From NCBI GenBank assembly GCA_015661745.1, contig DQVL01000145.1, positions 1-11,792 of the forward strand: a DNA stretch of 11,792 bases, in the 5' to 3' direction. Position numbers and translations under genes: made by a program. Shown here in pieces: positions 1 through 7,137 of the stretch; positions within the stretch are counted from its first letter, which is position 1; each line of letters begins with the position of its first letter. Source of the stretch: Thermoprotei archaeon. GTDB lineage: Archaea > Thermoproteota > Nitrososphaeria > Geothermarchaeales > JDFR-13. The notes below the pieces were generated by a model, which ran no database searches, was not told the origin of the DNA, and was given only the letters and a program-made list of their open reading frames with translations.

Positions 1-162
1 AACTCCTATGGAGACCATAGAATAGCTATAGCCTTCGCTATAGCAGGTCTACTCCTCAAAGGTAGATCCATAGTTAAAAATTTCCATGTCTATAGAGATT
101 CATACCCCACATTCCTCCAAGATATAAAATCTTTAGGTGGTAGGGTGGAGTTAAAGTGTTAG
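1..162 (+). CDS. aroA: 3-phosphoshikimate 1-carboxyvinyltransferase (EPSP synthase), C-terminal end, 5' truncated by window
   Basis: Only the last 53 codons are present, in the frame beginning at base 1 and ending in TAG at 160-162. EPSP synthase transfers the enolpyruvyl group of PEP to shikimate-3-phosphate in the cytoplasmic shikimate pathway. The fragment carries the family's C-terminal signature: a GDHRIA block (like NDHRMA in E. coli AroA, containing the Arg386 equivalent), then a hydrophobic helix, then a SYPTF block and the closing LGG strand. One oddity is that the residue before SYP, usually Lys (E. coli Lys411), is Asp here (codon 97-99), preceded by Arg. The stop overlaps the aroC start by 7 bp, and the downstream genes continue the same pathway. 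The identity is secure from motif and context, but nothing can be said about the missing N-terminal part. Confidence 0.93.
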   Translation, partial: NSYGDHRIAIAFAIAGLLLKGRSIVKNFHVYRDSYPTFLQDIKSLGGRVELKC

Positions 163-1253
163 GAAAATTATTTAAAGTTGAATTCTATGGAGAGAGTCAT
201 GGAGACGGGGTAGGTACTCTAATATATGGATGCCCACCAGGAATAAAAATTAGTGAGGAATATATTGCTAGTGAGCTAGCTAAGAGGAGAGTCAAAGATC
301 CGAAGATATCTACACAGAGATTTGAAGAAGATAGATTCGAGATATTATCTGGAGTATTCAATGGATATACAAGTGGTGCACCAATAAATATATTTATATA
401 TAATAGAGATGTAGACTCTAGACACTATAGAGAATTCCGATATAAACCTAGGCCGAGCCATGCAGACTATACAGCATATATTAAATATCATGGATACAAC
501 GACTATAGAGGTGGAGGGATATTCTCTGGGAGGCTCACAGCGGCTATGGTAGCTGCTGGAGCAGTAGCGAAGAAGCTACTTAAACCATATGGGATTGAGG
601 TATTAGCACATATATATTCAGTGGGAAAACTTGTTGTAGGTGAAGATATAGATATTAAACTGATTAGAGAGAATGTGTATAGAAATCCCGTGAGATGCGC
701 TGATCCAGAGGCTATTGATAAAGTTTATAAGCTCATCACCGATGTAAGGAGGGAGGGGGATAGCATAGGCGGGGTTGTAGAATGTCTTGCTCTAAACACT
801 CCAGTAGGTCTTGGTGAACCACCAATAGATACTCTAGATGGTGATATAGCCAAAGCAATATTTACAATACCAGGTGTAAAAGGTATCGAATTTGGACTTG
901 GATTTAAAATTACGATGTTGAGGGGGAGTGAAGCTAACGACCCATTTATAGTTAGGGATGGGAAGATACTGACCGAGAAGAATAATTCAGGAGGGATAAA
1001 CGGTGGAATATCTAGTGGTATGCCCATAAGATTCAGGGTAGCGTTCAAACCTACACCGTCAATATATAGGGAGCAGAAGACCGTAGATCTCAAGACGCTG
1101 GAAGAAACCAAATTAAAGATTAGGGGTAGATTCGATCCATGCATAGCTATTAGAGCTGTACCGGTTGTAGAGAGTATAACATCCATAGTCCTTGCAGACC
1201 ATCTCCTAAGATGGCTTTCATGGGAGAAATACATAGGTGATATAGATGGATAA
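156..1253 (+). CDS. aroC: Chorismate synthase
   Basis: This 365-residue protein matches the usual family length. It converts EPSP to chorismate by trans-1,4 elimination of phosphate and needs reduced FMN. The start is GTG at 156, inside the end of aroA (7 bp overlap), and it gives the expected N-terminus with GESHG at residues 12-16. The catalytic histidine of that motif is H15. The second histidine motif is RPSHADY at 99-105 (H102). GGGIFSGR follows at about 119-126, FGLGF at 246-250 and NNSGGINGG at 276-284. Near the C-terminus the usual GRHDPC motif reads GRFDPC (324-329), so the His is Phe while the Asp (D327) is kept. The 3' end overlaps the tyrA fusion by 8 bp, which implies coupled translation in an aro operon. 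Function is confident; the His-to-Phe change is the only unusual point seen. Confidence 0.97.
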   Translation: MLGKLFKVEFYGESHGDGVGTLIYGCPPGIKISEEYIASELAKRRVKDPKISTQRFEEDRFEILSGVFNGYTSGAPINIFIYNRDVDSRHYREFRYKPRPSHADYTAYIKYHGYNDYRGGGIFSGRLTAAMVAAGAVAKKLLKPYGIEVLAHIYSVGKLVVGEDIDIKLIRENVYRNPVRCADPEAIDKVYKLITDVRREGDSIGGVVECLALNTPVGLGEPPIDTLDGDIAKAIFTIPGVKGIEFGLGFKITMLRGSEANDPFIVRDGKILTEKNNSGGINGGISSGMPIRFRVAFKPTPSIYREQKTVDLKTLEETKLKIRGRFDPCIAIRAVPVVESITSIVLADHLLRWLSWEKYIGDIDG

Positions 1254-2238
1254 AATTGGGGAGCTTAGAAGAAGGATAGACGTAATAGATAGGGAGATTC
1301 TGGAGCTACTAGAGAAGAGATTTAAAATAGCTATGGAGATTGGTAGGATCAAGAGGGGGCTTGGCATCGATATATACGACCCCAAGCGGGAGAGAGAAGT
1401 GATTGAGAAAGCGGGTGAATATGCAAGGATATATATGGAGATACTCAGGTATTCAAGGATGATTCAACAGGGAGAGATAGACCTCAATATAGATAATAGT
1501 ATAGGGATAGTTGGATATGGTAGAATGGGGAGGCTATTCACAGAGATATTTAGAAGATATTTTAGAGATGTAATTATATATGATATAAAGAGGGATATCA
1601 AGCCTCCTAAGAATGTAATCGCTGTGGATAAGCTGGAGGAACTAGTTAAGGACTCAGACTATATAATGGTATCCACACCATTAACCAACATCCATGAATC
1701 CATAGCATCTATAAGAAGGTTGGTTATAGAGCTAGATCTAAAAGGTAAAACTATATTTGATATAGCAACGATTAAATATAGAGTCATACCTGAACTATCG
1801 AAATATCCAGATACGGTAAATGTGGCTAGCATACATCCAATGTTCGGTCCAGAGATAGAGAGCCATATAGGTAGGAAGATCCTTATAATGGATGTACCTG
1901 GAAAAGAGGGTGGAGCCGATAAACTAATAAATCTATTCAGTAAAATAGGCTTTAGAACAATTGAGACAGATTATATATCCCATGATATCTACATTATATA
2001 TACAATTGGATTACCATACCTATTTGGATACACCTATGGAAAGACTGTAGAAACATTGGATAAAGATGTAGATATGTATGGAGGCCCATCATATAAACTG
2101 TTTACCGAGTATTATAGAAAGATATTAGATGATGGTGAGGAGTTTATCAACTATATATTTATGCATCCAAGTGGGTATGAAATCCTACGTAAGGTTACTA
2201 ACACCTTATGGTCTATATCTGGGCTAGATAAAATCTAG
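1246..2238 (+). CDS. tyrA: Bifunctional chorismate mutase (AroQ type) / prephenate dehydrogenase
   Basis: This is a 330-residue fusion. Residues 1 to about 80 form an AroQ-type helical chorismate mutase. By eye, R8, R25, K36, R48, E49 and Q74 or Q75 line up with the E. coli active-site set (Arg11, Arg28, Lys39, Arg51, Glu52, Gln88). After a linker of only a few residues, a TyrA domain begins with the Rossmann loop GYGRMG (90-95). An acidic residue (D113) after the second strand suggests NAD+ rather than NADP+. HPMFGP follows at 197-202, where H197 is the conserved catalytic histidine of prephenate dehydrogenases. The protein therefore should convert chorismate to prephenate and then to 4-hydroxyphenylpyruvate. 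There is no ACT domain at the C-terminus, so tyrosine feedback through such a domain is not expected. The ATG at 1246 overlaps aroC. The stop shares a CTAG with the converging radical SAM gene. Confidence 0.95.
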   Translation: MDKIGELRRRIDVIDREILELLEKRFKIAMEIGRIKRGLGIDIYDPKREREVIEKAGEYARIYMEILRYSRMIQQGEIDLNIDNSIGIVGYGRMGRLFTEIFRRYFRDVIIYDIKRDIKPPKNVIAVDKLEELVKDSDYIMVSTPLTNIHESIASIRRLVIELDLKGKTIFDIATIKYRVIPELSKYPDTVNVASIHPMFGPEIESHIGRKILIMDVPGKEGGADKLINLFSKIGFRTIETDYISHDIYIIYTIGLPYLFGYTYGKTVETLDKDVDMYGGPSYKLFTEYYRKILDDGEEFINYIFMHPSGYEILRKVTNTLWSISGLDKI

Positions 2239-3080
2239 TATCTAAACATCATAGGTGCTGCATCAATATATTTCAACCCAGCTTCCTCAGCAATTTCACG
2301 ATATACTTTAACCCTGCTATCATATATTTCATATAACTCCTTCCTACCAATATCTCTATATTTAGGGATTAGATCAGGTCTATACTCTTCTAGAGCCTCC
2401 ATAAAATATTTTTTAACGCCAACTCTAAATCTAATTATATCCGTATAAATAGTGTCTACACCATAATCTCTAGCCATATAAATAAGTTCCCTGAACATTG
2501 ATGGATCATCATTTACATATGGAATTATAGGCGCTATATAGAGCCAAGTATCGACGCCTACTCTAGAAAACTTCTCAAGCATCTTAAGCCTAGCCTCTGG
2601 ACTAGGGACTAACGGCTCGAAAACATCTATAAACCTTCTATCTATTGAGGGGATTGATGTACCTATATCAGCTGGTCCAGAAAGGATTAGATCCATATCC
2701 CTGATTATGAGGGGGTATCTCGTCTGTATAGATAGATGTAGATCCCTCCTCCTACGAAGTATCTTAATTATCCTTCTAGTAAGCTTTATCTCCCTCTCCC
2801 ATGGTTGATATGGATCGGAGTATGTCCCTATACCTATTACGGCATCTTTTTTAAATCTACCCAGATTTTTAGTGAGTAGCTTAGGTAGATATAGCTTAGC
2901 CTCTACATACTCACCCCACCTATGTCTAACCTTCTTCATTTTAAAGTAGTAGATTGAATAGCAGTATCTACATCCAATCTCACATCCAAAATAAGGATTT
3001 ATACTATAATCCATCTCAGGGAGTATAGTCTCATGTAGATAATATCTACCCTCCCATCTAAACACACGTTTAACAGACAT
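2235..3080 (-). CDS. SplB-like radical SAM protein (COG1533 type)
   Basis: This 281-residue protein carries the radical SAM cluster motif in an NPYFGCEIGCRYCYS context. C33, C37 and C40 (CX3CX2C) should bind a 4Fe-4S cluster and S-adenosylmethionine. Other family blocks are GTYSDPYQPWE (85-95), a TR strand at 120-121, SIPSID at 142-147, an EP..PSPE.RL stretch at 155-165 and APIIPYVNDD at 183-192. This set belongs to the proteins often named after spore photoproduct lyase (SplB/Rv2578c group). These three are the only cysteines, so the extra Cys that true spore photoproduct lyase uses for hydrogen transfer is missing and that activity is not supported. The substrate is unknown. It is the last gene of the leftward unit, 6 bp after nreA. 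Membership in the radical SAM family is secure; its job is not. Confidence 0.9.
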   Translation of the reverse strand: MSVKRVFRWEGRYYLHETILPEMDYSINPYFGCEIGCRYCYSIYYFKMKKVRHRWGEYVEAKLYLPKLLTKNLGRFKKDAVIGIGTYSDPYQPWEREIKLTRRIIKILRRRRDLHLSIQTRYPLIIRDMDLILSGPADIGTSIPSIDRRFIDVFEPLVPSPEARLKMLEKFSRVGVDTWLYIAPIIPYVNDDPSMFRELIYMARDYGVDTIYTDIIRFRVGVKKYFMEALEEYRPDLIPKYRDIGRKELYEIYDSRVKVYREIAEEAGLKYIDAAPMMFRY

Positions 3081-3094
3081 ATGTGATCACATAT
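3079..3094. promoter_or_regulatory. 16-bp perfect palindrome holding the nreA stop and the radical SAM gene's ribosome site
   Basis: The sequence ATATGTGATCACATAT is its own reverse complement. On the - strand it contains the nreA TGA stop and GTGATC, which fits the archaeal Shine-Dalgarno (GGTGATC) four bases before the ATG at 3080. The ribosome site is likely real; a protein-binding role for the palindrome is unproven. Confidence 0.5.
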
Positions 3095-4382
3095 ATTCGG
3101 TTAACTTCCTCTGTCTAACCATGTAATCTATAATTTTACTCCTCCACATCCATCTAGGTGTCTTAAGTTTTGAGAACATATTGTCTATAGCATCCCTGAA
3201 ACTCTCGAATACAATAGGTTTAGAACCAAACATTTTACGTACAGTCTCCCTGACACTCCATACACCCACTGGAAAATAATAGCCTGGATAAGCCTCCCTC
3301 ATAATTATCACACCAGCCTGACGTCTAATCCTCTTTAAATACTCTAGTGTAGCTAGTCTCGATGCATAGTAACACCCACCTATATCAGCATATTCCCTTC
3401 TAGGAGAGCCAAATTCATGGGACCCCTCAACAACTACTTTTGATCCAAGGCGGTTCCAGAATGTCCCTGGATACCAAGCCTCCATAAACTCATACATCCA
3501 TTTAGATGGGATTAGAAGGGCTACATACCTATTTTCGAGGGCTGTATATTCATATAGGAGATACCTGTCTATCTCTGGATAACTCCTTACTTGCCTATAT
3601 AGATAACGACCAATGATATCATCTACAGCGGTTATAGACCATCTAGTAGGTACTAACCGCCTCCTATTCCTCACACCGAAGCCGCCAACGCTAAACACCT
3701 TTGAAATTCTTGAGACCTCTATACCTGACTCATATAATGTAATGACGGAGTCTACCGCCTTAAGATCGTAATCCGATACTATATACTCGAGTCTATAGTC
3801 AATCTTTAGTGTACCAAGTCTAAGGCTCTTAACCGGGGCTCTTGGACCAAATGGGATTATATCTTCATCTATCTCAAGTATTTTAACCGGCCTCCTCTCA
3901 AAAGACATCTCAATCTCTGGACTATTTCTTGAGATAGCTATATCGAGTATATTGCTATGGAAACGGTCATTGTTACTTGGGAGATCTATATTATATCTCT
4001 TAGAGCCATATACGAGTCTACTCCTAAGCCTAAGAATATCCTCAAGAGTCAGGTTTATCCATCTCTCTGGATAATCATATATAGATGTATCTCCAGATTC
4101 AGGTGGGGCCATAACCCCAATATTAACCTTTGGATAACCCGATCTACCTACGAAGACACTTGGAGGTGAGGCTCCAGACACCTCATCCCTATATATATCT
4201 CTATATGCCTCCATCAAGAATTTAAACTCCATCGTAACTGGGCATATAGGTTTACCACAGAGTAGGAGACGCCCTCTACACCTTAGACATATACTTTCAC
4301 TATATAGTCTAGGCTTTATAAAGCCTTCTTCAACGAGTCTATGTATCGAGCCACCAAGAAAATCTTGTAGATCAGGCTTCAT
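3087..4382 (-). CDS. nreA: Archaeal DNA repair protein NreA (COG1602) with C-terminal PCNA-interaction motif
   Basis: I chose the ATG at 4382 (431 residues) because a strong GGAGG lies six bases upstream (4389-4393) and the protein then starts just before the conserved zinc site. The longer reading from 4430 adds 16 tryptophan-rich residues that overlap the upstream gene. Near the N-terminus, four cysteines (C32, C35, C42, C47; CX2CX6CX4C) match the zinc-binding knuckle of Nre proteins. The body contains the family's SVFVGRSGYPKVNIG strand. The final residues, QRKLTEYM, fit a PIP box (Q-x-x-L-x-x-aromatic) for binding the sliding clamp, as reported for archaeal NreA. Haloarchaeal NreA is linked to tolerance of DNA crosslinks; the biochemical activity is unresolved. 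Its 5' end overlaps the nitrilase gene by 11 bp, and a radical SAM gene follows. Family assignment is strong. Confidence 0.88.
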   Translation of the reverse strand: MKPDLQDFLGGSIHRLVEEGFIKPRLYSESICLRCRGRLLLCGKPICPVTMEFKFLMEAYRDIYRDEVSGASPPSVFVGRSGYPKVNIGVMAPPESGDTSIYDYPERWINLTLEDILRLRSRLVYGSKRYNIDLPSNNDRFHSNILDIAISRNSPEIEMSFERRPVKILEIDEDIIPFGPRAPVKSLRLGTLKIDYRLEYIVSDYDLKAVDSVITLYESGIEVSRISKVFSVGGFGVRNRRRLVPTRWSITAVDDIIGRYLYRQVRSYPEIDRYLLYEYTALENRYVALLIPSKWMYEFMEAWYPGTFWNRLGSKVVVEGSHEFGSPRREYADIGGCYYASRLATLEYLKRIRRQAGVIIMREAYPGYYFPVGVWSVRETVRKMFGSKPIVFESFRDAIDNMFSKLKTPRWMWRSKIIDYMVRQRKLTEYM

Positions 4383-5205
4383 CCAACTCCTCCACCAACT
4401 CTCTATTAACCAATGGAGTGTAGAATTCAATCCTTCTATCCCTAAATAGATGGTTTAGTTTAGTAGCCATCTTATCCCTGGCAAGAGATATATCTATCTC
4501 GACCACCTTGGCATCCTCCCTATATTTCCTTCCCCTATATATTACCTCCATTTTAGGTGATACGATCTGGCTCAAACCCTTAAACCTTATCCTCATACCA
4601 GCTCTATTATCAACACCAACCCTATTTGATGTAACCACATATATATTATTCTCAATGGCTCTAGCCAATGCAACATCATATGCATAGTCAAATACTAGAT
4701 TACTTGGATGGGCAATTATATCGGCACCATATAACGATAGAATCCTAGCTACTTCAGGGAATCTCCAGTCAAAGCATATCATGACACCCAATTTAAAGCC
4801 TCTAAAATCATATACCTTCAGGGGTTTATCACCTGGGTCAAACCATATCTTCTCTTTATAAAATAAATGGAGTTTCCTGTATGTATCTATAATATCACCT
4901 TTATATCCTATATATGCAGAATTATATACTTTATCACCTTGATATTCAGGGGCACCGGCCACAACCACAGCGGAGTAGATATCTGAAACACGTTTTATAT
5001 GCTCAATAATTTTCTTATTATATTTAGTCGATATCCTGATTACTTCATCCCTACCCCTAAAAACATATCCAGTATATACAAGTTCTGGTAGAACAATCAA
5101 GTCGAAACTATCTATATTTGCTAAGAGGGACTCTATCCTCTCAATATTATAATCTATATTACCAAACCTCACCTTAGGCTGTATAAAACCTACCGAGACA
5201 TTCAT
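4372..5205 (-). CDS. Carbon-nitrogen hydrolase (nitrilase superfamily amidohydrolase)
   Basis: This 277-residue cytoplasmic enzyme has the typical single-domain nitrilase-superfamily length. The catalytic triad is complete: E41 in VLPELVYTGY, K111 in YRKLHLF, and the nucleophile C144 in GVMICFDWRFPE. Family strands such as the AGAPE loop (84-87) and AHPSNL (165-170) are in place. It should hydrolyse an amide or a related C-N bond through a Cys acyl-enzyme, but the substrate cannot be read from sequence. Candidates are omega-amidase-like metabolite repair or N-carbamoyl amino acid hydrolysis. The ATG at 5205 follows the glycosyltransferase stop by 4 bp with no clear Shine-Dalgarno, so translation is probably coupled. 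The 3' end carries the ribosome-binding site of nreA. The gene looks intact. Confidence 0.9.
   Translation of the reverse strand: MNVSVGFIQPKVRFGNIDYNIERIESLLANIDSFDLIVLPELVYTGYVFRGRDEVIRISTKYNKKIIEHIKRVSDIYSAVVVAGAPEYQGDKVYNSAYIGYKGDIIDTYRKLHLFYKEKIWFDPGDKPLKVYDFRGFKLGVMICFDWRFPEVARILSLYGADIIAHPSNLVFDYAYDVALARAIENNIYVVTSNRVGVDNRAGMRIRFKGLSQIVSPKMEVIYRGRKYREDAKVVEIDISLARDKMATKLNHLFRDRRIEFYTPLVNRELVEELDEA
4389..4393 (-). promoter_or_regulatory. Shine-Dalgarno (GGAGG) setting the nreA start
   Basis: GGAGG on the - strand is followed by AGTTGG and the ATG at 4382. It lies inside the last codons of the nitrilase gene and favours the shorter NreA reading. Confidence 0.75.
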
Positions 5206-5209
5206 ACCA

Positions 5210-5908
5210 TTAAAATCTAAGCTTTAGAACCCTTATAAAAAACTCTAGAATTATTGAGATACCTAGTTTTGATGATCCATGGATACGAGGTTTAAATATA
5301 AATGGTGTTTCACATATGTGATAACCCTTTCTATACATCCTATAGATTGTCTCCACCTGTATTGCAAAACCATCTACATCTACAAGTTCATCTATAATGT
5401 TTTTAAGGCTAGAGACATTAAATCCTCTGAACCCACTAGTGAGGTCTCTCACACCAATTCCAAGGATTATCCTAGCATATATATTTGCACATTTACTAAT
5501 TAATCTACGTGTAAAGCTCCAGCCATCTATTCTACCACCCTCTATATACCTTGATGAAATTACGAGATCACACCCTTCTCTAAGTTTATTTGCTAGTATA
5601 GAGATGTAGCTTGGGTCATGCTGGAGGTCTGCATCCATCTGAATTAGATATTTATATCCCCTTTTTATAGCCTCCCTATATCCCCTGATAAGTGCGGTTC
5701 CCAGCCCCTTCTCATCTGTACGGACTATGTATTGTATATTAGGGTATTCATCAGAGAAACTCTTTAGAACATCTATTGTTCCATCTAGACTATGATCATC
5801 AATAACTAATATATCCATCTCCGGATATGACTCTATAAGTATCTTAAGGAGCCGCTCTATATTCTCCCTCTCATTATATGTCGGTATGAGGATTAGATAT
5901 TCCCTCAT
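5210..5908 (-). CDS. GT2 glycosyltransferase, dolichol-phosphate mannose synthase-like (DPM1 type)
   Basis: This 232-residue GT-A fold protein starts with ILIPTYNE (6-13), followed by a VIDDHS nucleotide-binding turn (35-40). GLGTALIRGY (68-77) and QMDADLQHDP (90-99) follow, the latter with the metal-binding D-A-D. DLTSGFRGF lies at 155-163 and a SSKLG motif at 212-216. This order matches polyprenyl/dolichyl-phosphate mannose or glucose synthases, which move a sugar from a nucleotide donor to a membrane lipid phosphate on the cytoplasmic face. It has only the catalytic domain, with no GtrA-like or other C-terminal membrane helices, so it probably associates peripherally through its hydrophobic C-terminus. 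It follows the WecB-like gene by 13 bp and is probably cotranscribed, consistent with making glycan precursors for protein N-glycosylation. The sugar is inferred only by family. Confidence 0.9.
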   Translation of the reverse strand: MREYLILIPTYNERENIERLLKILIESYPEMDILVIDDHSLDGTIDVLKSFSDEYPNIQYIVRTDEKGLGTALIRGYREAIKRGYKYLIQMDADLQHDPSYISILANKLREGCDLVISSRYIEGGRIDGWSFTRRLISKCANIYARIILGIGVRDLTSGFRGFNVSSLKNIIDELVDVDGFAIQVETIYRMYRKGYHICETPFIFKPRIHGSSKLGISIILEFFIRVLKLRF

Positions 5909-5921
5909 TAGAAACCACTAA

Positions 5922-7064
5922 TTATATATTGGATTTATAGCCTTCAATGATAGTTAATCCTTCAGACCCCTTTATATATAGACCCTTCCACTCTGGTATA
6001 CTATATCCAGAGTTTGAATACCCCTTTATAGCGTTTAAAGAGTATATCCTACTCTCTCCTCCACCATATATATGGGATATATCTTTATGGGTTTTTATAG
6101 ATAGTTCTGAAAGTGGATAGTCACATAGTTTATTGGGGTCAAAATATCTAGCAATAGATAGTTTTTCTAACCCATATAAGTCTCTATCTCTATCAAGTAT
6201 TATGACATTCTTTTTAAGTAATGCAGATTCCAATGCTACCCTATAATCGTCAGTAATTACATATTTAGTATTATATATTAGGTTGAGATGGTCTAGGTAG
6301 TCAACCTGCTCAATAGGGATTATATAGTATTTAGTCATTAAGTTGTAATACTTACCAATATTTTTCAACATATTTTTAAGATTTGTCTTTAAAGGTATTA
6401 CTATATCTATATCCCACTTAATCGATGCTTCACCTATCCCATCTATATAGCTTGAGATTTCATCACTGGATAGATAGCTATATACATATGTATTCCTTGA
6501 TATGTTTAGCTCATCTAATATCGTGCTTTTTGTTAGTGCATCTGTAAGGTTGGTAAATACATTGTCTACATATGTTGAACCAGATATATATATCTGATCC
6601 CTTGGAAAACCCTCATTAACAAGGTTTTGATAATGTAATTTAGATGGTGTAAGGTTATATACACTGCTCCAATCTACTGCCTGTCTCAAGGCTTCATCTT
6701 TATGCTCCTTATAACTTCTTAACCCACCCTCTATATGTAGAGTTCTTATCCTATGTAACTTGAGTCGATTTAGAATGTGATATGTAGCCTTTGAATATCC
6801 TGCTAAAACGGCTATATCGAGTTCTTCCTTCTCAATAATTCTATCTATAATGCTATATAACTCGTTATAGTTCATAAACCGTATAATCTTTTTAGGTCTT
6901 GAATAGCCGAGGGATAGGAATTGGACGCCCTTCTCAAACCAGCCTCCCTCCTCAACGACATCATAGAATAGTGGTGTATACCCCTCTTCAACCATATATT
7001 TATATAATGGTGCAAGTAGTATAACTGATTCCATCGTTGGTGTGAATAAAGCTATTTGTAGCAT
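5922..7064 (-). CDS. Divergent WecB-like protein (UDP-N-acetylglucosamine 2-epimerase family), catalytic residues partly lost
   Basis: I chose the ATG at 7064 (380 residues) because AGGTG lies six bases upstream. A GTG at 7073 would add three residues but overlaps that site. The protein matches WecB/MnaA epimerases in its APLYKYM helix and in the block around residues 110-170: HIEGGLRS, then a DEALRQ segment, TPS, and an ISGSTYVDN strand. A C-terminal HIYGGGESRI resembles the epimerase NPYGDG motif. Several expected catalytic or UDP-binding features are absent. The N-terminal GTRPE loop is PTMES, the GDT motif (E. coli Asp95) is GYS, the GHRRE block (His213) is YLSSDE, and SGG is DDY. Only the glutamates equivalent to E117 and E131 seem kept. 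It is probably a GT-B-fold sugar-nucleotide protein with altered chemistry. It heads the leftward unit before the GT2 gene. Confidence 0.75.
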   Translation of the reverse strand: MLQIALFTPTMESVILLAPLYKYMVEEGYTPLFYDVVEEGGWFEKGVQFLSLGYSRPKKIIRFMNYNELYSIIDRIIEKEELDIAVLAGYSKATYHILNRLKLHRIRTLHIEGGLRSYKEHKDEALRQAVDWSSVYNLTPSKLHYQNLVNEGFPRDQIYISGSTYVDNVFTNLTDALTKSTILDELNISRNTYVYSYLSSDEISSYIDGIGEASIKWDIDIVIPLKTNLKNMLKNIGKYYNLMTKYYIIPIEQVDYLDHLNLIYNTKYVITDDYRVALESALLKKNVIILDRDRDLYGLEKLSIARYFDPNKLCDYPLSELSIKTHKDISHIYGGGESRIYSLNAIKGYSNSGYSIPEWKGLYIKGSEGLTIIEGYKSNI

Positions 7065-7070
7065 TATATA

Positions 7071-7075
7071 CACCT
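7071..7075 (-). promoter_or_regulatory. Shine-Dalgarno (AGGTG) for the WecB-like gene
   Basis: On the - strand the bases read AGGTG, followed by TATATA and then ATG at 7064. This matches the archaeal anti-Shine-Dalgarno (CACCU) at good spacing and decides the start codon. Confidence 0.65.
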
Positions 7076-7102
7076 AAGTAGTGCATTCATGGATATATCT
7101 TC

Positions 7103-7112
7103 ATATATATAG
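7103..7112. promoter_or_regulatory. Shared, nearly palindromic TATA element between rpoP and the WecB-like unit
   Basis: The 73 bp between the divergent ATGs (7064 and 7138) contain an ATATATATA run. Read rightward it lies about 30 bp upstream of the rpoP ATG, so rpoP would be leaderless or nearly so. Read leftward a start about 26 bp away falls near 7081, giving a leader of about 16 bases that includes the AGGTG. A second run (7092-7099) could serve instead. Assignment is by position and composition only. Confidence 0.5.
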
Positions 7113-7137
7113 CTTAGATACATAATTGATATGTTTG

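Noticed and set aside
725..1234. 169-codon open frame on the - strand inside aroC
   Set aside because: It is antisense to a complete chorismate synthase with conserved motifs and shows no recognisable family; a shadow frame.
2235..3080. True spore photoproduct lyase
   Set aside because: Only the three cluster cysteines are present; the cysteine needed for hydrogen transfer is missing, so only the radical SAM family name is kept.
4383..4430. 16-residue N-terminal extension of NreA (Trp-rich)
   Set aside because: It lies fully within the nitrilase coding region and the strong GGAGG six bases before the ATG at 4382 favours the shorter protein.
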